Origin: Nitrospirota bacterium
Lineage (GTDB): Bacteria > Nitrospirota > UBA9217
Length of the DNA: 64,000 nt
Direction of reading: 5' to 3'
Assembly: GCA_029858565.1 (NCBI GenBank)
Contig: JAOUEV010000002.1
Span: forward strand, 38,428 to 102,427
Within the stretch, counting starts at the first letter, position 1. Every line of letters starts with the position of its first letter. The position numbers and the translations under genes are program-made. The notes beneath the pieces are model-generated. The model did not search any database and had not been told where the DNA came from. It saw nothing but the letters and a program-made list of their open reading frames with translations. Shown one piece after another: positions 42,439 through 51,718 of the stretch.

Positions 42439-43335
42439 ATGGACCGCAGAGACTTCCTGAAAACCGCGGCGATCAGCGGTGTGGGACTTGCCATCCCCGC
42501 ACTCGATCCCCTTTCCGCGCTCGGTGAGCCCCGGCATCCGGACCTTGCTGTTGCGCAGGGACCATCCCCGGGAAAGACCGTCCGGGCGGCGATCGACGCT
42601 CTAGGCGGCATCAAACGGTTCATCAGCCGCGGCGATGTCGTGGTCGTGAAGCCGAACATCGCCTGGGACCGCGTTCCCGAGCAGGCCGGGGACACAAATC
42701 CCGAGGTGGTTGCGGCGGTGGTGAAGCTGTGCTATGAGGCGGGCGCAAGGAAGGTCAAGGTCTTTGACCGGCCGGTGAACGATCCGCGGCGCTGTTACAT
42801 CCAGAGCGGGATCGAGCCTGCTGCAAAGGCTGTTGATGCTGATGTAAGCCACATGGATGAACGCAAGTTCCGGGACATTGCGGTCAACGGCCTTGCGCTC
42901 AAGACCTGGCCGCTCTACACGGAGGTGTTCGAGGCGGACAAGGTGATCAATGTCCCGATTGCCAAGCACCACGGCCTGGCAAAGCTCACGATGGCCATGA
43001 AGAACTGGATGGGCATCATGGGCGGATCGCGCAGGATGATCCACCAGAAGATCGATGAAAGCCTCGTGGACCTTGCCATGAAGGTGAAACCGGCGCTCAC
43101 GGTCCTGGACGCGGTCCGCATACTGACCGCGAACGGCCCCCAGGGCGGGGACCTCAGGGACGTGAAAAAGCTCGACACGATCGTCGCCGGCATTGACCAG
43201 GTAGCCATTGATTCCTACGGCGCCACGCTCTTCGGCATGAAAGGGAGCGATCTGGGATATGTCCGCATTGCAGCGCAGCATGGATTCGGTGTGATGGACC
43301 TGAACAGGCTGAGTATCAAGAAGGTCAGCGTTTAA
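42439..43335 (+). CDS. Tat-exported DUF362 protein
   Basis: The 298-residue protein begins with a twin-arginine signal (MDRRDFLKTAAISGVGLAIP), so it is folded before export. The DUF362 core shows GDVVVVKPNIAWDR, NPEVVAAVVKLCYEAGARKVKVFD and VPIAKHHGLAKLTMAMKNWMGI. DUF362 proteins are often fused to ferredoxin domains; here there is none and only two Cys remain, so cofactor use is unclear. GGAGG precedes the ATG. It converges with the hybrid kinase genes. Confidence 0.88.
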   Translation: MDRRDFLKTAAISGVGLAIPALDPLSALGEPRHPDLAVAQGPSPGKTVRAAIDALGGIKRFISRGDVVVVKPNIAWDRVPEQAGDTNPEVVAAVVKLCYEAGARKVKVFDRPVNDPRRCYIQSGIEPAAKAVDADVSHMDERKFRDIAVNGLALKTWPLYTEVFEADKVINVPIAKHHGLAKLTMAMKNWMGIMGGSRRMIHQKIDESLVDLAMKVKPALTVLDAVRILTANGPQGGDLRDVKKLDTIVAGIDQVAIDSYGATLFGMKGSDLGYVRIAAQHGFGVMDLNRLSIKKVSV

Positions 43336-43399
43336 CGTATCATTTCCTGCTGTTTGCTACAGCCTGACCTTGCACGGCCAACTGTCTCTTGTATCCCGC

Positions 43400-46300
43400 T
43401 TATTGCCCCTTTTCTTCGTCAAGCACGGTCCTTATCTTTTTCAGCAGCGCGGGGATCGGCACGGGCTTGTAGACCACGGGCACATTCTGTTCGAGCAGCG
43501 TCTTTTGACGGACCAGGTCGGGATCGTATCCGCTCGCAAAGATGACCTTGATGTCCGGCCGCGCAAGCCGGATTTCGTCATAGGCGTCCTTGCCGTTCTT
43601 CCTCGGCATGATAAGGTCGAACAGGAGAAGCGCAATGCTGTCCTTGTTCTCCGCGAACTTCTCGATTGCGTCTACCCCGTCCTCGGCCGTGATGACCCTA
43701 TAGCCCATGTCCCGCAGTATATTCGCGGTGACGTTCCGGACGCTCTTGTTGTCTTCCGCCAAAAGGATCGTTTCCGGGCCGCCCACGGGCCGTTCCTCCG
43801 CGACGTTTTCCCTTTCCTCAATCGCGGCCCCCGCGATAACGGGCAGATAGATACGGAAGGTCGTTCCCTGGCCCGGCTCGCTGTATACAGTCACCAGCCC
43901 GTCATGCTGTTTCACGATGCCGTACACGACCGCCATGCCGAGCCCGGTGCCTTTCCCGACCTCTTTGGTCGTGAAGAAGGGCTCGAATATCCGCTGCCTT
44001 GTATCCTCATTCATTCCCCGGCCTGTGTCCGACACGGTTATCAAGGCATATTTGCCTGGCGTCCCGAGCCCATGGGCGGAAGTGAATGTTTCATCCAGCA
44101 GGACCTGGTCCGTTGTTACGCTGAAAGCGCCCCCCTTCGGCATGGCGTCCCGGGCGTTCGTTGCCAGGTTCATCAGCACCTGGTCGAGCTGGTGGGAATC
44201 CGCAAGAATGCGGATGGCCCCTCCGGACAGTCTGGTTTTAAATTCGATGTCCTCTCCGATCACTCTCGCCAGGAACCTGCCCAGTTTATGGATGTTCTCA
44301 TTCAGATCCACGGATTTTCTGTTTATCGGCTGTTTTCTGCTGAACAGAAGGAGGTCCCTGGTAAGATGGACGGCCCGTTCCACCGATTCCAGGATGTCCC
44401 GGACGTTCTGGAGAAGGGGGTCGCCGGCCGGCATCTTCATGAGCAGCAGGTGGCCGGAGCCGGAGATGGCGGTAAGGATATTATTGAAATCATGGGCCAC
44501 CCCGCCAGCAAGCGTCCCGATGGATTCCATCTTCTGGGCCTGGCGAAGCTGGTCTTCAAGCTTCTTGCGCCCGGTGATGTCCTGGAAAAAAGAGATGAAT
44601 ATCCCGCCGTGCTCGTGCAAATATTGGGCGCTTATTTCCAAGTCCATGATCGTCCCGTCCTTGCGCCGGTGCCTTGATTCAAACCGTTCATACCCCTGCC
44701 TGATGACTTTGTCGATATGCCGCGCGATCTCCTCCTGATTTTCCACGACATCCAGGTCCGCAACGCTCATCAGCATCAGCTCTTCGCGGCTGTAGCCGCT
44801 CATCCGGCAGTATGCGTCATTCACTTCAAGCAGCCGGCCATGGGAATCGCTGACCCAGAAACCGTCAATGGCGGTTTTCAGGATGTGCTGGTATCGCTGC
44901 TCCGCCTGCATGCGCTCGGTGATGTCCTGGAAAATACAGTATGCGAAAACGCGCCCGCCGAGTTCAAGCGCCTTCACCGATACATGGACATTCCTGAGCT
45001 CGCCGCTCTTTGTGCGGTGCAGGGTGTCGAAATCGTCGCCGCCGTCGCGCAATATTTTATCGATGCGTCTTTCCGTGTCCTCCGGCCGCTCCAGCACTTC
45101 GTAGTCGGAGATTCTCAGGGCGGCGAACTCTTCCCGCGTGTACCCCAATTGCCTGTGGGCGACTTCATTCGTTTCGACGGCCTTTCCTGTTTCAAAATCA
45201 ATCAGCAAAACGCCGTTCGGCGACTGCTCGAATAACAGGCGATAGCGCGCTTCCGCGTCCCGCAGCGCCTGCTCGGCGCGTTTGCTTTCCGTGACGTCCA
45301 GCAGGACTAAGAGCAAGGCCTCGACGTTGCCGTCGGCATCCTTGAGCGGATGGAGCGTCCAATCCCAATAGGTGATGCCCCATTCCGGGTGACCGGGATT
45401 TGCGAACGGTTTTGCCCGGATCATGAATGCGTTCCCTGTTTTTACCACCTCGCGAAAGATGGCTTCATTTTCAGCGTTCGGATACAGCTGGAAATGGTTT
45501 TTGCCCGGGAAGAAGTCCTCCGGGCAGCCGCACGCTTTTGCATATGCCGTATTGACCCGTATGAAATTGAATTCCCTGTCGAGATAAACAAGGCTGAAAT
45601 GCGTTGTCGCGAAGATCCTTTCGAGCAGTTCGCTTTTACTCCGCAATATTTGTTCCGCTCTCTTGTTCTCGGTAATGTCCTGGATAAAACCATAGACCCT
45701 GCGGTGTTCCAGGTCCGCTTTTCCCCGGACATGAACGCTCCGGCGATTGCCCTTGGCAGTGATGATCTCCAGTCTCTCATCAAACGGCTCTCCGTGCTCG
45801 ACAGCCCGATGCACGGCCCGTTCAATAAGCGGCCGGGAAGCGGGAGTATAGAAATCGGTCACCTTTCCCGCTGTCGGATCGTAGGCGAGGTCCGCTTCAT
45901 GAAGGTTATAGAGTTCCTCCGTCCAGGTCAGTTTTCCGGTGTCGATATTCAATTCCCAGCCGCCGACCTTTCCGAGCTTTTCGGTTTCCGCGAGCATGTG
46001 CCGGCCCTTATCCAGAGCCTCTGCCGCCTGAAACCGCTCGCGGTAATAAAGAAGGGCCTGCTGACGCCAGACAAAGGCAAGGCCCGCGCCCGCGCCGAAG
46101 AGCAGCGCCGCCACAAGCCCGAGGAACGTCCATAAACGCTCTCGCATCGGCGCATACACCTCCGAGGCGTTCATGCGGGTCACCAGAAACCACGGCGAGC
46201 CGGGCACGGCCCGTACGTCGGCGATGACCTGTTCGTTTTGGTGGTCCGGACCTTCCACGATCCCGGTCCGCCCCAGCGCAGCCATTACAGGCGGGACATC

Positions 46301-47041
46301 CGTCCTGGTAAGAGGGATACGGAGCCTGAGCGCCGCGTCTTTTCTGAATTTAAGCTCGTTCAGATAAAGAACGGCGTCCCCTTCGCGCCGGACGAGCACG
46401 GTCTCCGCCGTCGTGCTGGGTGTGGGCCACCGCAGGATAAAGGGAAAAAGATATTTTTCAGGATCCACCCGCAGGGAGATAGCCCCGATCGCCCGATTTC
46501 CCGTCGATACATCGAGGATGGGGATGAGCACTGAGAGATATATTCTCTGGTCATGGTCGTGCAGGTAGAAATCCACAAACGTTATCCGTCCTGACCGCAG
46601 GACCTCGGGCACGCTTTGTAATACAGCTGCCGGGACAACCGTTCGCCCCGACGGGGATGACATGCGCACTGCTCCCTTCGGATCGAGCAGGCTGACCTCG
46701 TCATAGTCATAGTGCCCTTGGTATTGGCTTACCCAGACGCGCATCTGCTGCTCGACCCCATCGTCCTGAGGGTTCCTGAAATAGTGCGAAGTCTGCCTGA
46801 ACAGGGCGGTGTTATTGAAAATGATTTTGGCATCCCCCAGGCGCTCCCTCCGCCATTGCTTCAGTTCTTCAACCTTCAGATCGGCAATGGCCGACAACTC
46901 ACGCTCCACCTGGGCTCGGTAGCGCTTTTCGTAGCCCTGGTAACCCAGAAAGCCGGCAACCATGAAGCCCGCCGTCAGGACGGCAAATATCCCGATGAAT
47001 CCCAGCGGGACGGTATTTTTCTTCTTGATTTCAGCCGACAT
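43400..47041 (-). CDS. Membrane hybrid sensor kinase (Cache - 4 PAS - HisKA/HATPase - REC)
   Basis: The ~1213-residue kinase starts at ATG 47041, where AAGGA lies 6 bases upstream. Two membrane helices (about 13-33 and 305-327) enclose a ~270-residue periplasmic Cache-like sensor (DFYLHDHDQRIYLSVLIP). About four PAS domains follow, each ending in a DITE/DVTE segment. The kinase core has GTLAGGVAHDFNNIL (phospho-His), NLATNARDAMP, DTGRGMNED and GTGLGMAVVYGI. A receiver at the end carries LLFDLIMPRKNG. It is the last gene of the leftward island. The ligand is unknown. Confidence 0.93.
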   Translation of the reverse strand: MSAEIKKKNTVPLGFIGIFAVLTAGFMVAGFLGYQGYEKRYRAQVERELSAIADLKVEELKQWRRERLGDAKIIFNNTALFRQTSHYFRNPQDDGVEQQMRVWVSQYQGHYDYDEVSLLDPKGAVRMSSPSGRTVVPAAVLQSVPEVLRSGRITFVDFYLHDHDQRIYLSVLIPILDVSTGNRAIGAISLRVDPEKYLFPFILRWPTPSTTAETVLVRREGDAVLYLNELKFRKDAALRLRIPLTRTDVPPVMAALGRTGIVEGPDHQNEQVIADVRAVPGSPWFLVTRMNASEVYAPMRERLWTFLGLVAALLFGAGAGLAFVWRQQALLYYRERFQAAEALDKGRHMLAETEKLGKVGGWELNIDTGKLTWTEELYNLHEADLAYDPTAGKVTDFYTPASRPLIERAVHRAVEHGEPFDERLEIITAKGNRRSVHVRGKADLEHRRVYGFIQDITENKRAEQILRSKSELLERIFATTHFSLVYLDREFNFIRVNTAYAKACGCPEDFFPGKNHFQLYPNAENEAIFREVVKTGNAFMIRAKPFANPGHPEWGITYWDWTLHPLKDADGNVEALLLVLLDVTESKRAEQALRDAEARYRLLFEQSPNGVLLIDFETGKAVETNEVAHRQLGYTREEFAALRISDYEVLERPEDTERRIDKILRDGGDDFDTLHRTKSGELRNVHVSVKALELGGRVFAYCIFQDITERMQAEQRYQHILKTAIDGFWVSDSHGRLLEVNDAYCRMSGYSREELMLMSVADLDVVENQEEIARHIDKVIRQGYERFESRHRRKDGTIMDLEISAQYLHEHGGIFISFFQDITGRKKLEDQLRQAQKMESIGTLAGGVAHDFNNILTAISGSGHLLLMKMPAGDPLLQNVRDILESVERAVHLTRDLLLFSRKQPINRKSVDLNENIHKLGRFLARVIGEDIEFKTRLSGGAIRILADSHQLDQVLMNLATNARDAMPKGGAFSVTTDQVLLDETFTSAHGLGTPGKYALITVSDTGRGMNEDTRQRIFEPFFTTKEVGKGTGLGMAVVYGIVKQHDGLVTVYSEPGQGTTFRIYLPVIAGAAIEERENVAEERPVGGPETILLAEDNKSVRNVTANILRDMGYRVITAEDGVDAIEKFAENKDSIALLLFDLIMPRKNGKDAYDEIRLARPDIKVIFASGYDPDLVRQKTLLEQNVPVVYKPVPIPALLKKIRTVLDEEKGQ

Positions 47042-47181
47042 AATGCGTCCTTGGCATTTTGCCCGAGTATTCAGCCATGACAGCGTTCTCTTCACTTCAT
47101 CCGGCGCATATTCAAACGGCGCCGTTATGTCTATAAATGTATTTTACACTACTACTGAACTATCGTCCGGCGAGAGCGGAT

Positions 47182-50070
47182 TCACCGATCCAGGAGCTCG
47201 CGAATCCTGGTCAGCAGCATGACAGGCGAAGACGGTTTTGTCAGGAAGTTCAGGCTTTCGTCGAGAACGTCTTTCCGGTGAATGATCTCATCGGAATAGC
47301 CGCTCAGGAAAAGGGCCTTTACCTCCGGCTTCATCGCCTTGATCTCCTCGTACGCTTCCATGCCGCTCTTCCCGGGCATGAGGACGTCCATGATGAGCAG
47401 TTGAATGTCGTTCCTGTTCTCGTTGAATTTGCGGACAGCGTCCTCCCCGTCCGACGCGTCGATGACCCGGTACCCGGATTCCTCGATGACTTCTTTTGTG
47501 GTTTTCCTCACCATTGCGTCGTCATCGGCGAGAAGAATACATTCTTTCCCGCGCGCAGGCGCGCCGGGCCGCTCTTCAGCGCCGCGTTCGTCCAAGGCCA
47601 GGGGCAGATAGATGTTGAACACGGTCCCCGCGCCAGGCGCGCTGAAACAGTCGATAAAGCCGTTGTGCTGCTTGATGATGCCGTATGCGATGGAAAGTCC
47701 GAGGCCCGTGCCTTTTCCGAGTTCTTTTGTCGTAAAGAACGGCTCGAAGATCCTTTTCCGCGTTTGGTCGTCCATGCCTGTTCCGGTATCGGCAACTGAC
47801 AGGTGCGCATAGTCGCCGACCCTGCCGAACCCGTATTCAGCTATGTAGGCGTCATCCATCCTCGCGCGTCCCGCGGATATCGTGAGCGTTCCGCCCCGGG
47901 GCATGGAATCCCGAGCATTGGCGACCAGGTTCATCAGGACCTGCTCCAATCGGCCGCTGTCCGCCAGGACCGTCAAATCCGGATCTGTTTGCACGATATT
48001 CAGGTGGATTTCCTCGCCCGCCATTCCGGCCATGAGCTTTTGCATCTTTTGCACCAGCGCATTCACGTCCAGGGGCCTCGGATTGATGACCTGTTTTCTG
48101 CTGAACGCGAGGAGGTCCCTCGTAAGAGCGGCCGCCTTCTCGGAAGAAGCGCGAATGTCCTCGATGTAGGGGGTCAGGGGGCCCTGGTCGCCCAGTTTCA
48201 TTCCCAGGATATAAACGTCACCCAGTATCGCCGTCAGGATATTGTTGAAATCATGGGCCACGCCGCCGGCAAGCTGGCCCACCGCCGCGAGCTTTTGCGA
48301 CTGGAAGAGCTGCTCCTCGAGCTTTTTTCGTTCCGTGATGTCCCGCACCACGTGGATAAAACCGACCATCCGGTCATTTTTGTCAAGACGGGGAATCGCC
48401 CGGATCTCGATGAACTTGTTCAGGTGCGGTTCGAACATCTCAACGACCGTCAGTTGGCCGGTGATCAGGCTTTTGCAGCTTGTGCAGGAAGCGGGCGGGG
48501 ACTCAGCGCCATGATAAAGCCGGTAGCATTTTCGAGAGGAGTCGCCGAGCAGCGGCAGGTTCAGCAGTTGTTCCGCCGCCTTGTTCGCCCTGATGACGTT
48601 GAAATTCTTGTCATGGATCGTGACCATGTCGGTGATCGTGTTGAAAGTATCTTCCCAGTCTTGTTTTGACTGAAGGATCTTTTCCTCGGCCTGCTTCTGT
48701 TCGGTGATGTCCTGAACGGTGCCGACCAGCCGAATGGGCCGGCCGGTCCCGGAGAGAATCATCTCGCCCCGTCCTCGCAACATGCGGATCGAGCCGTCGG
48801 GCAGGATGACGCGAAATTCCAGTTCGTCGGGAGCGGCGCCGGTCCCCATGGCGAGGGCCTTGATATGCTCCCGCATCGCCTCGCGGTCCTCGGGATGAAG
48901 CAAGCCTATCAGGGATTCCGCGGTAGGCGTGAATTGCCCGGGGGAAACGCCGTAGAGGCGATAGGTTTCCTCCGTCCAGGTGATCGCATCCGTTGCCAGA
49001 TCGGCCGACCAGCTCCCGATGTGGCCGATCCTCTGTGACTCGGACAGGAGATATTCCTTTTCCCGCAGCGCTTCCTCGGCCTGCTTGCGTTCGGTGATAT
49101 CGCGGATGAATGAAATGAATACTTTTTGGGAGCGAAAATAGGCAAGGCTGATCTCGACGTCGAAAACCCGGCCTTCTTTGTCCCTGTGCCTGCTTTCGAA
49201 CCGGGCTTTCCCGTCGGCAATGACCTTCCGTATGCGCCGGGCGACATCCTCGGGGTTGTCGATTACCTCAAGATCGGGGATCGAAAGGGAGGATAATTCC
49301 TCCTTTGTGTATCCGGTCATCCTGCAGTAGCTCTCATTTGAGTCCAGTATGTTCCCCTTTTCGTCAACCAGCAGGTATCCGAACAGATCGGTCGCTTTTA
49401 ACGTCTCGTATTGTTCCGCGTATCCTTTGATCGCTTCCTCGGTCCGCCTGCGCTCGGTGATGTCCTCGCCGGAAAAAAGCGCGCCGATGATCGTCCCCTG
49501 ATCGTCTTTCAGCAGCGCGGTATGCCATGCAATGGTCCGCTCTTCGCCGTTTTTCGTAATAACAGCGCCCTCGAAATACTCCGGCTGCTTGGCATCCGGA
49601 CCGCTGTCCATGATCCGGCTGAAAACCGATTTCACATCGCTCCGGACCTTCTCCGGCACGGCAAGCTCGAACCAGTTCTTGCCCATGAGGTCGCTTTTTT
49701 CATGTCCCAGCACGTTGCAGCCTTTCCTGTTGATCAGCGCAATGCTCTGGTCGCGGTTGATGACCACCAGCATGGTCCCCGCGACATCGAGATAGCGCTG
49801 CATCCGGTCCCGCTCCGTGTTGACGATCTTTTCCGTCAATGCCCGCCGCTCCGCGAGCAGGAGCGGCTTGAAAACCCAGAAAAAGAGGGCTGTCAGCGAA
49901 GCAAGGGCGAGAGTTGCGACATCGGTAACGGCACGCGCTGTTTCAGACATCCAGGTTTCGGATTTCGACACGTGAAAGAAAACATGGATCAACAGTTCCA
50001 CGAGGGCGACCGTTCCAACGACCATCAAGAGAGAGCGTAAAGCGGAATATGTGCGGAATTGCCTGGGCAT
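47182..50070 (-). CDS. Membrane hybrid sensor kinase (2 TM - PAS repeats - HisKA/HATPase - REC)
   Basis: The 962-residue protein has two helices near the N-terminus (about 13-30 and 48-68) with almost no periplasmic loop, so sensing is probably cytoplasmic or in the membrane. PAS domains occupy about 90-590. One contains CYRLYHG, PPASCTSC (about 508-526), a C-H-CxxC pattern that might bind metal or sense redox state. The kinase core follows (AVGQLAGGVAHDFNNIL, NLVANARDSMP, GTGLGLSIAYGI) and a receiver with LLIMDVLMPGKSG. It resembles its neighbour at 43400-47041 in layout and catalytic core. Confidence 0.92.
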   Translation of the reverse strand: MPRQFRTYSALRSLLMVVGTVALVELLIHVFFHVSKSETWMSETARAVTDVATLALASLTALFFWVFKPLLLAERRALTEKIVNTERDRMQRYLDVAGTMLVVINRDQSIALINRKGCNVLGHEKSDLMGKNWFELAVPEKVRSDVKSVFSRIMDSGPDAKQPEYFEGAVITKNGEERTIAWHTALLKDDQGTIIGALFSGEDITERRRTEEAIKGYAEQYETLKATDLFGYLLVDEKGNILDSNESYCRMTGYTKEELSSLSIPDLEVIDNPEDVARRIRKVIADGKARFESRHRDKEGRVFDVEISLAYFRSQKVFISFIRDITERKQAEEALREKEYLLSESQRIGHIGSWSADLATDAITWTEETYRLYGVSPGQFTPTAESLIGLLHPEDREAMREHIKALAMGTGAAPDELEFRVILPDGSIRMLRGRGEMILSGTGRPIRLVGTVQDITEQKQAEEKILQSKQDWEDTFNTITDMVTIHDKNFNVIRANKAAEQLLNLPLLGDSSRKCYRLYHGAESPPASCTSCKSLITGQLTVVEMFEPHLNKFIEIRAIPRLDKNDRMVGFIHVVRDITERKKLEEQLFQSQKLAAVGQLAGGVAHDFNNILTAILGDVYILGMKLGDQGPLTPYIEDIRASSEKAAALTRDLLAFSRKQVINPRPLDVNALVQKMQKLMAGMAGEEIHLNIVQTDPDLTVLADSGRLEQVLMNLVANARDSMPRGGTLTISAGRARMDDAYIAEYGFGRVGDYAHLSVADTGTGMDDQTRKRIFEPFFTTKELGKGTGLGLSIAYGIIKQHNGFIDCFSAPGAGTVFNIYLPLALDERGAEERPGAPARGKECILLADDDAMVRKTTKEVIEESGYRVIDASDGEDAVRKFNENRNDIQLLIMDVLMPGKSGMEAYEEIKAMKPEVKALFLSGYSDEIIHRKDVLDESLNFLTKPSSPVMLLTRIRELLDR

Positions 50071-50167
50071 GGGATTATCGGCTTACCTTTCAGCTGGTTA
50101 CATTGTATTCAATTATAACGCATTGTGCGTCCGCGCGGCCGGGAAATCCGGGCATCAGGGGCGTCAG

Positions 50168-51274
50168 CTACGCGGGGCAGGCTGTCCTGCCGAGAAGGGA
50201 ATGGTCTTCCGCTTCATCGCTGATTTTCTCGAACAGGGGCGCCGCGCGGAGAAAGGCCTTCAGCACCTCGGGATCGAAGTGCGAAGGCGACGTCCGTCCG
50301 TCGCCGTGCAGGATTATATCGCATGCGGTCTTGTGATCGCACACGGGTTTATACGGCCTCTTGCACCGCAAGGCGTCATACACGTCCGCAAGCATGACGA
50401 TCCTGCCTTCCAGGGGGATCTCGTCGCCCTTCAGACCGTTCGGATATCCCGAGCCGTCCCACCGTTCGTGGTGGTTCAGAGCGATCGATGCGGCCATCTG
50501 CACGGAAGGGTATGAGGAGCCGGAAAGCATTTCCGCCCCGAGGAGGGTGTGCGTTTTCATGATCTCGAACTCCCGCATTGTGAGTTCGCCGGGTTTCAGC
50601 AATACGCTGTCCGGAATGGCGATCTTTCCGATGTCGTGCATGGTGCTCGCAAAGGAAATCCTCTCGACGAAATCCGGCGCTTTGCCCAGCGCTTCGGCGA
50701 GCTTGTTCGAGTACAGCCTGATCCGGGAGATATGCGAGCCCGTGTCCCTGTCCCGGTATTCCGACACGACGATCAGCCGCTGAATCAGCTCCGTATTCAT
50801 GCATTTCATCTGCAGCAGGGCCTCGGACAGTTCCTGCGTTTTCTGTTTGACAAGGGTCTCAAGCAGGCTTTTCCCGTTTTTCTCAAGCCGCCGGTTTTTT
50901 CTGCAATCCACCGCCCGCTTTATGGAATCCAGGAGATAGTCGGGCTGATAGGGCTTGGTCACAAAATCGAAGGCGTCTTTTTTCACCGCGTCGATCGCCA
51001 TATCAAGCTCGGCCGATCCGGTCATCAGTACGACGGGCAGCTCCGGGTCGACGGCATGGATTTCGTTCAGCAGCTGAAGGCCGGAAAGCCCCGGCATTTT
51101 GATGTCCGACAGCACGGCGTCAAAATCAATGCACTGCAGTTTGTCGACCGCCTCCCGCGGGTCTCCGCAGGAAATCACTTCGTAGCCTTTTTCACGAAAC
51201 AGCGATGAGGTGACCCGGAGGGCGGCCTCGTTGTCGTCGACTATCAGTATTGAATCGCGAAATGATACGCTCAT
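50168..51274 (-). CDS. Response regulator with HD-GYP output
   Basis: The 368-residue protein pairs an N-terminal receiver (ILIVDDNEAALRV, phospho-Asp in AVLSDIKMPGLSG, Thr in VLMTGS, Lys in FVTKPYQ) with an HD-GYP domain from about 175: STMHDIGKIAIPDSVLLKPGEL, MKTHTLLGAEML, NHHERWDGSGYPNGLKG and MLADVYDAL. All catalytic residues are intact, so it is expected to lower cyclic-di-GMP when phosphorylated. It lies 15 bases after a stand-alone receiver gene, probably fed by the kinase encoded just upstream of that. Confidence 0.94.
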   Translation of the reverse strand: MSVSFRDSILIVDDNEAALRVTSSLFREKGYEVISCGDPREAVDKLQCIDFDAVLSDIKMPGLSGLQLLNEIHAVDPELPVVLMTGSAELDMAIDAVKKDAFDFVTKPYQPDYLLDSIKRAVDCRKNRRLEKNGKSLLETLVKQKTQELSEALLQMKCMNTELIQRLIVVSEYRDRDTGSHISRIRLYSNKLAEALGKAPDFVERISFASTMHDIGKIAIPDSVLLKPGELTMREFEIMKTHTLLGAEMLSGSSYPSVQMAASIALNHHERWDGSGYPNGLKGDEIPLEGRIVMLADVYDALRCKRPYKPVCDHKTACDIILHGDGRTSPSHFDPEVLKAFLRAAPLFEKISDEAEDHSLLGRTACPA

Positions 51275-51289
51275 ACGCCGGCCTCTTCT

Positions 51290-51718
51290 TCATGCCGGCT
51301 GCTTGACCGTGGTGCGGCATCGATCAAGAAGGCCGAACTTGCTTATTTCTTCGAGCAGCTTTTCCCTGCTGATCGGCTTGACAAGGTACGCTGTCGCGCC
51401 GCCCTGGTAATACGAGGCGAAAACGTTCTTGGGCGTGTCCAGGGCCGAGATCATGAGCACCTTGACCTCATCCCGGCTTTTGACGCCCTGCGTTTTCTCG
51501 AGTTCCCGTATCCTGACGAGGGCCTCCTGCCCGTCCAGCTTCGGCATCATGATGTCCAGGCAGATCAGTTCGTACGGCTTTTTATCCTCCCATGCAAGGC
51601 GATATGCCTGGACGGCCTCGCTGCCGTCAATGGCGATGTCGCAGTCTCCGTGCGGAGAGAGTATGTCCTTCAAGATGCGGCGCGATATGAAATCGTCTTC
51701 AACAATCAGGGTCTTCAT
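51290..51718 (-). CDS. Stand-alone receiver protein (CheY-like)
   Basis: The 142-residue protein is a single receiver: IVEDDFISRRILKDIL (acidic pair), LICLDIMMPKLDG (phospho-Asp), VLMISAL and YLVKPISREKLL. No output domain is present. A ~10-residue insertion before the switch Ser (LEKTQGVKSRDEVKV) matches relay receivers rather than CheY. The start overlaps the stop of the kinase gene upstream (ATGA), pointing to a matched pair. Confidence 0.92.
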   Translation of the reverse strand: MKTLIVEDDFISRRILKDILSPHGDCDIAIDGSEAVQAYRLAWEDKKPYELICLDIMMPKLDGQEALVRIRELEKTQGVKSRDEVKVLMISALDTPKNVFASYYQGGATAYLVKPISREKLLEEISKFGLLDRCRTTVKQPA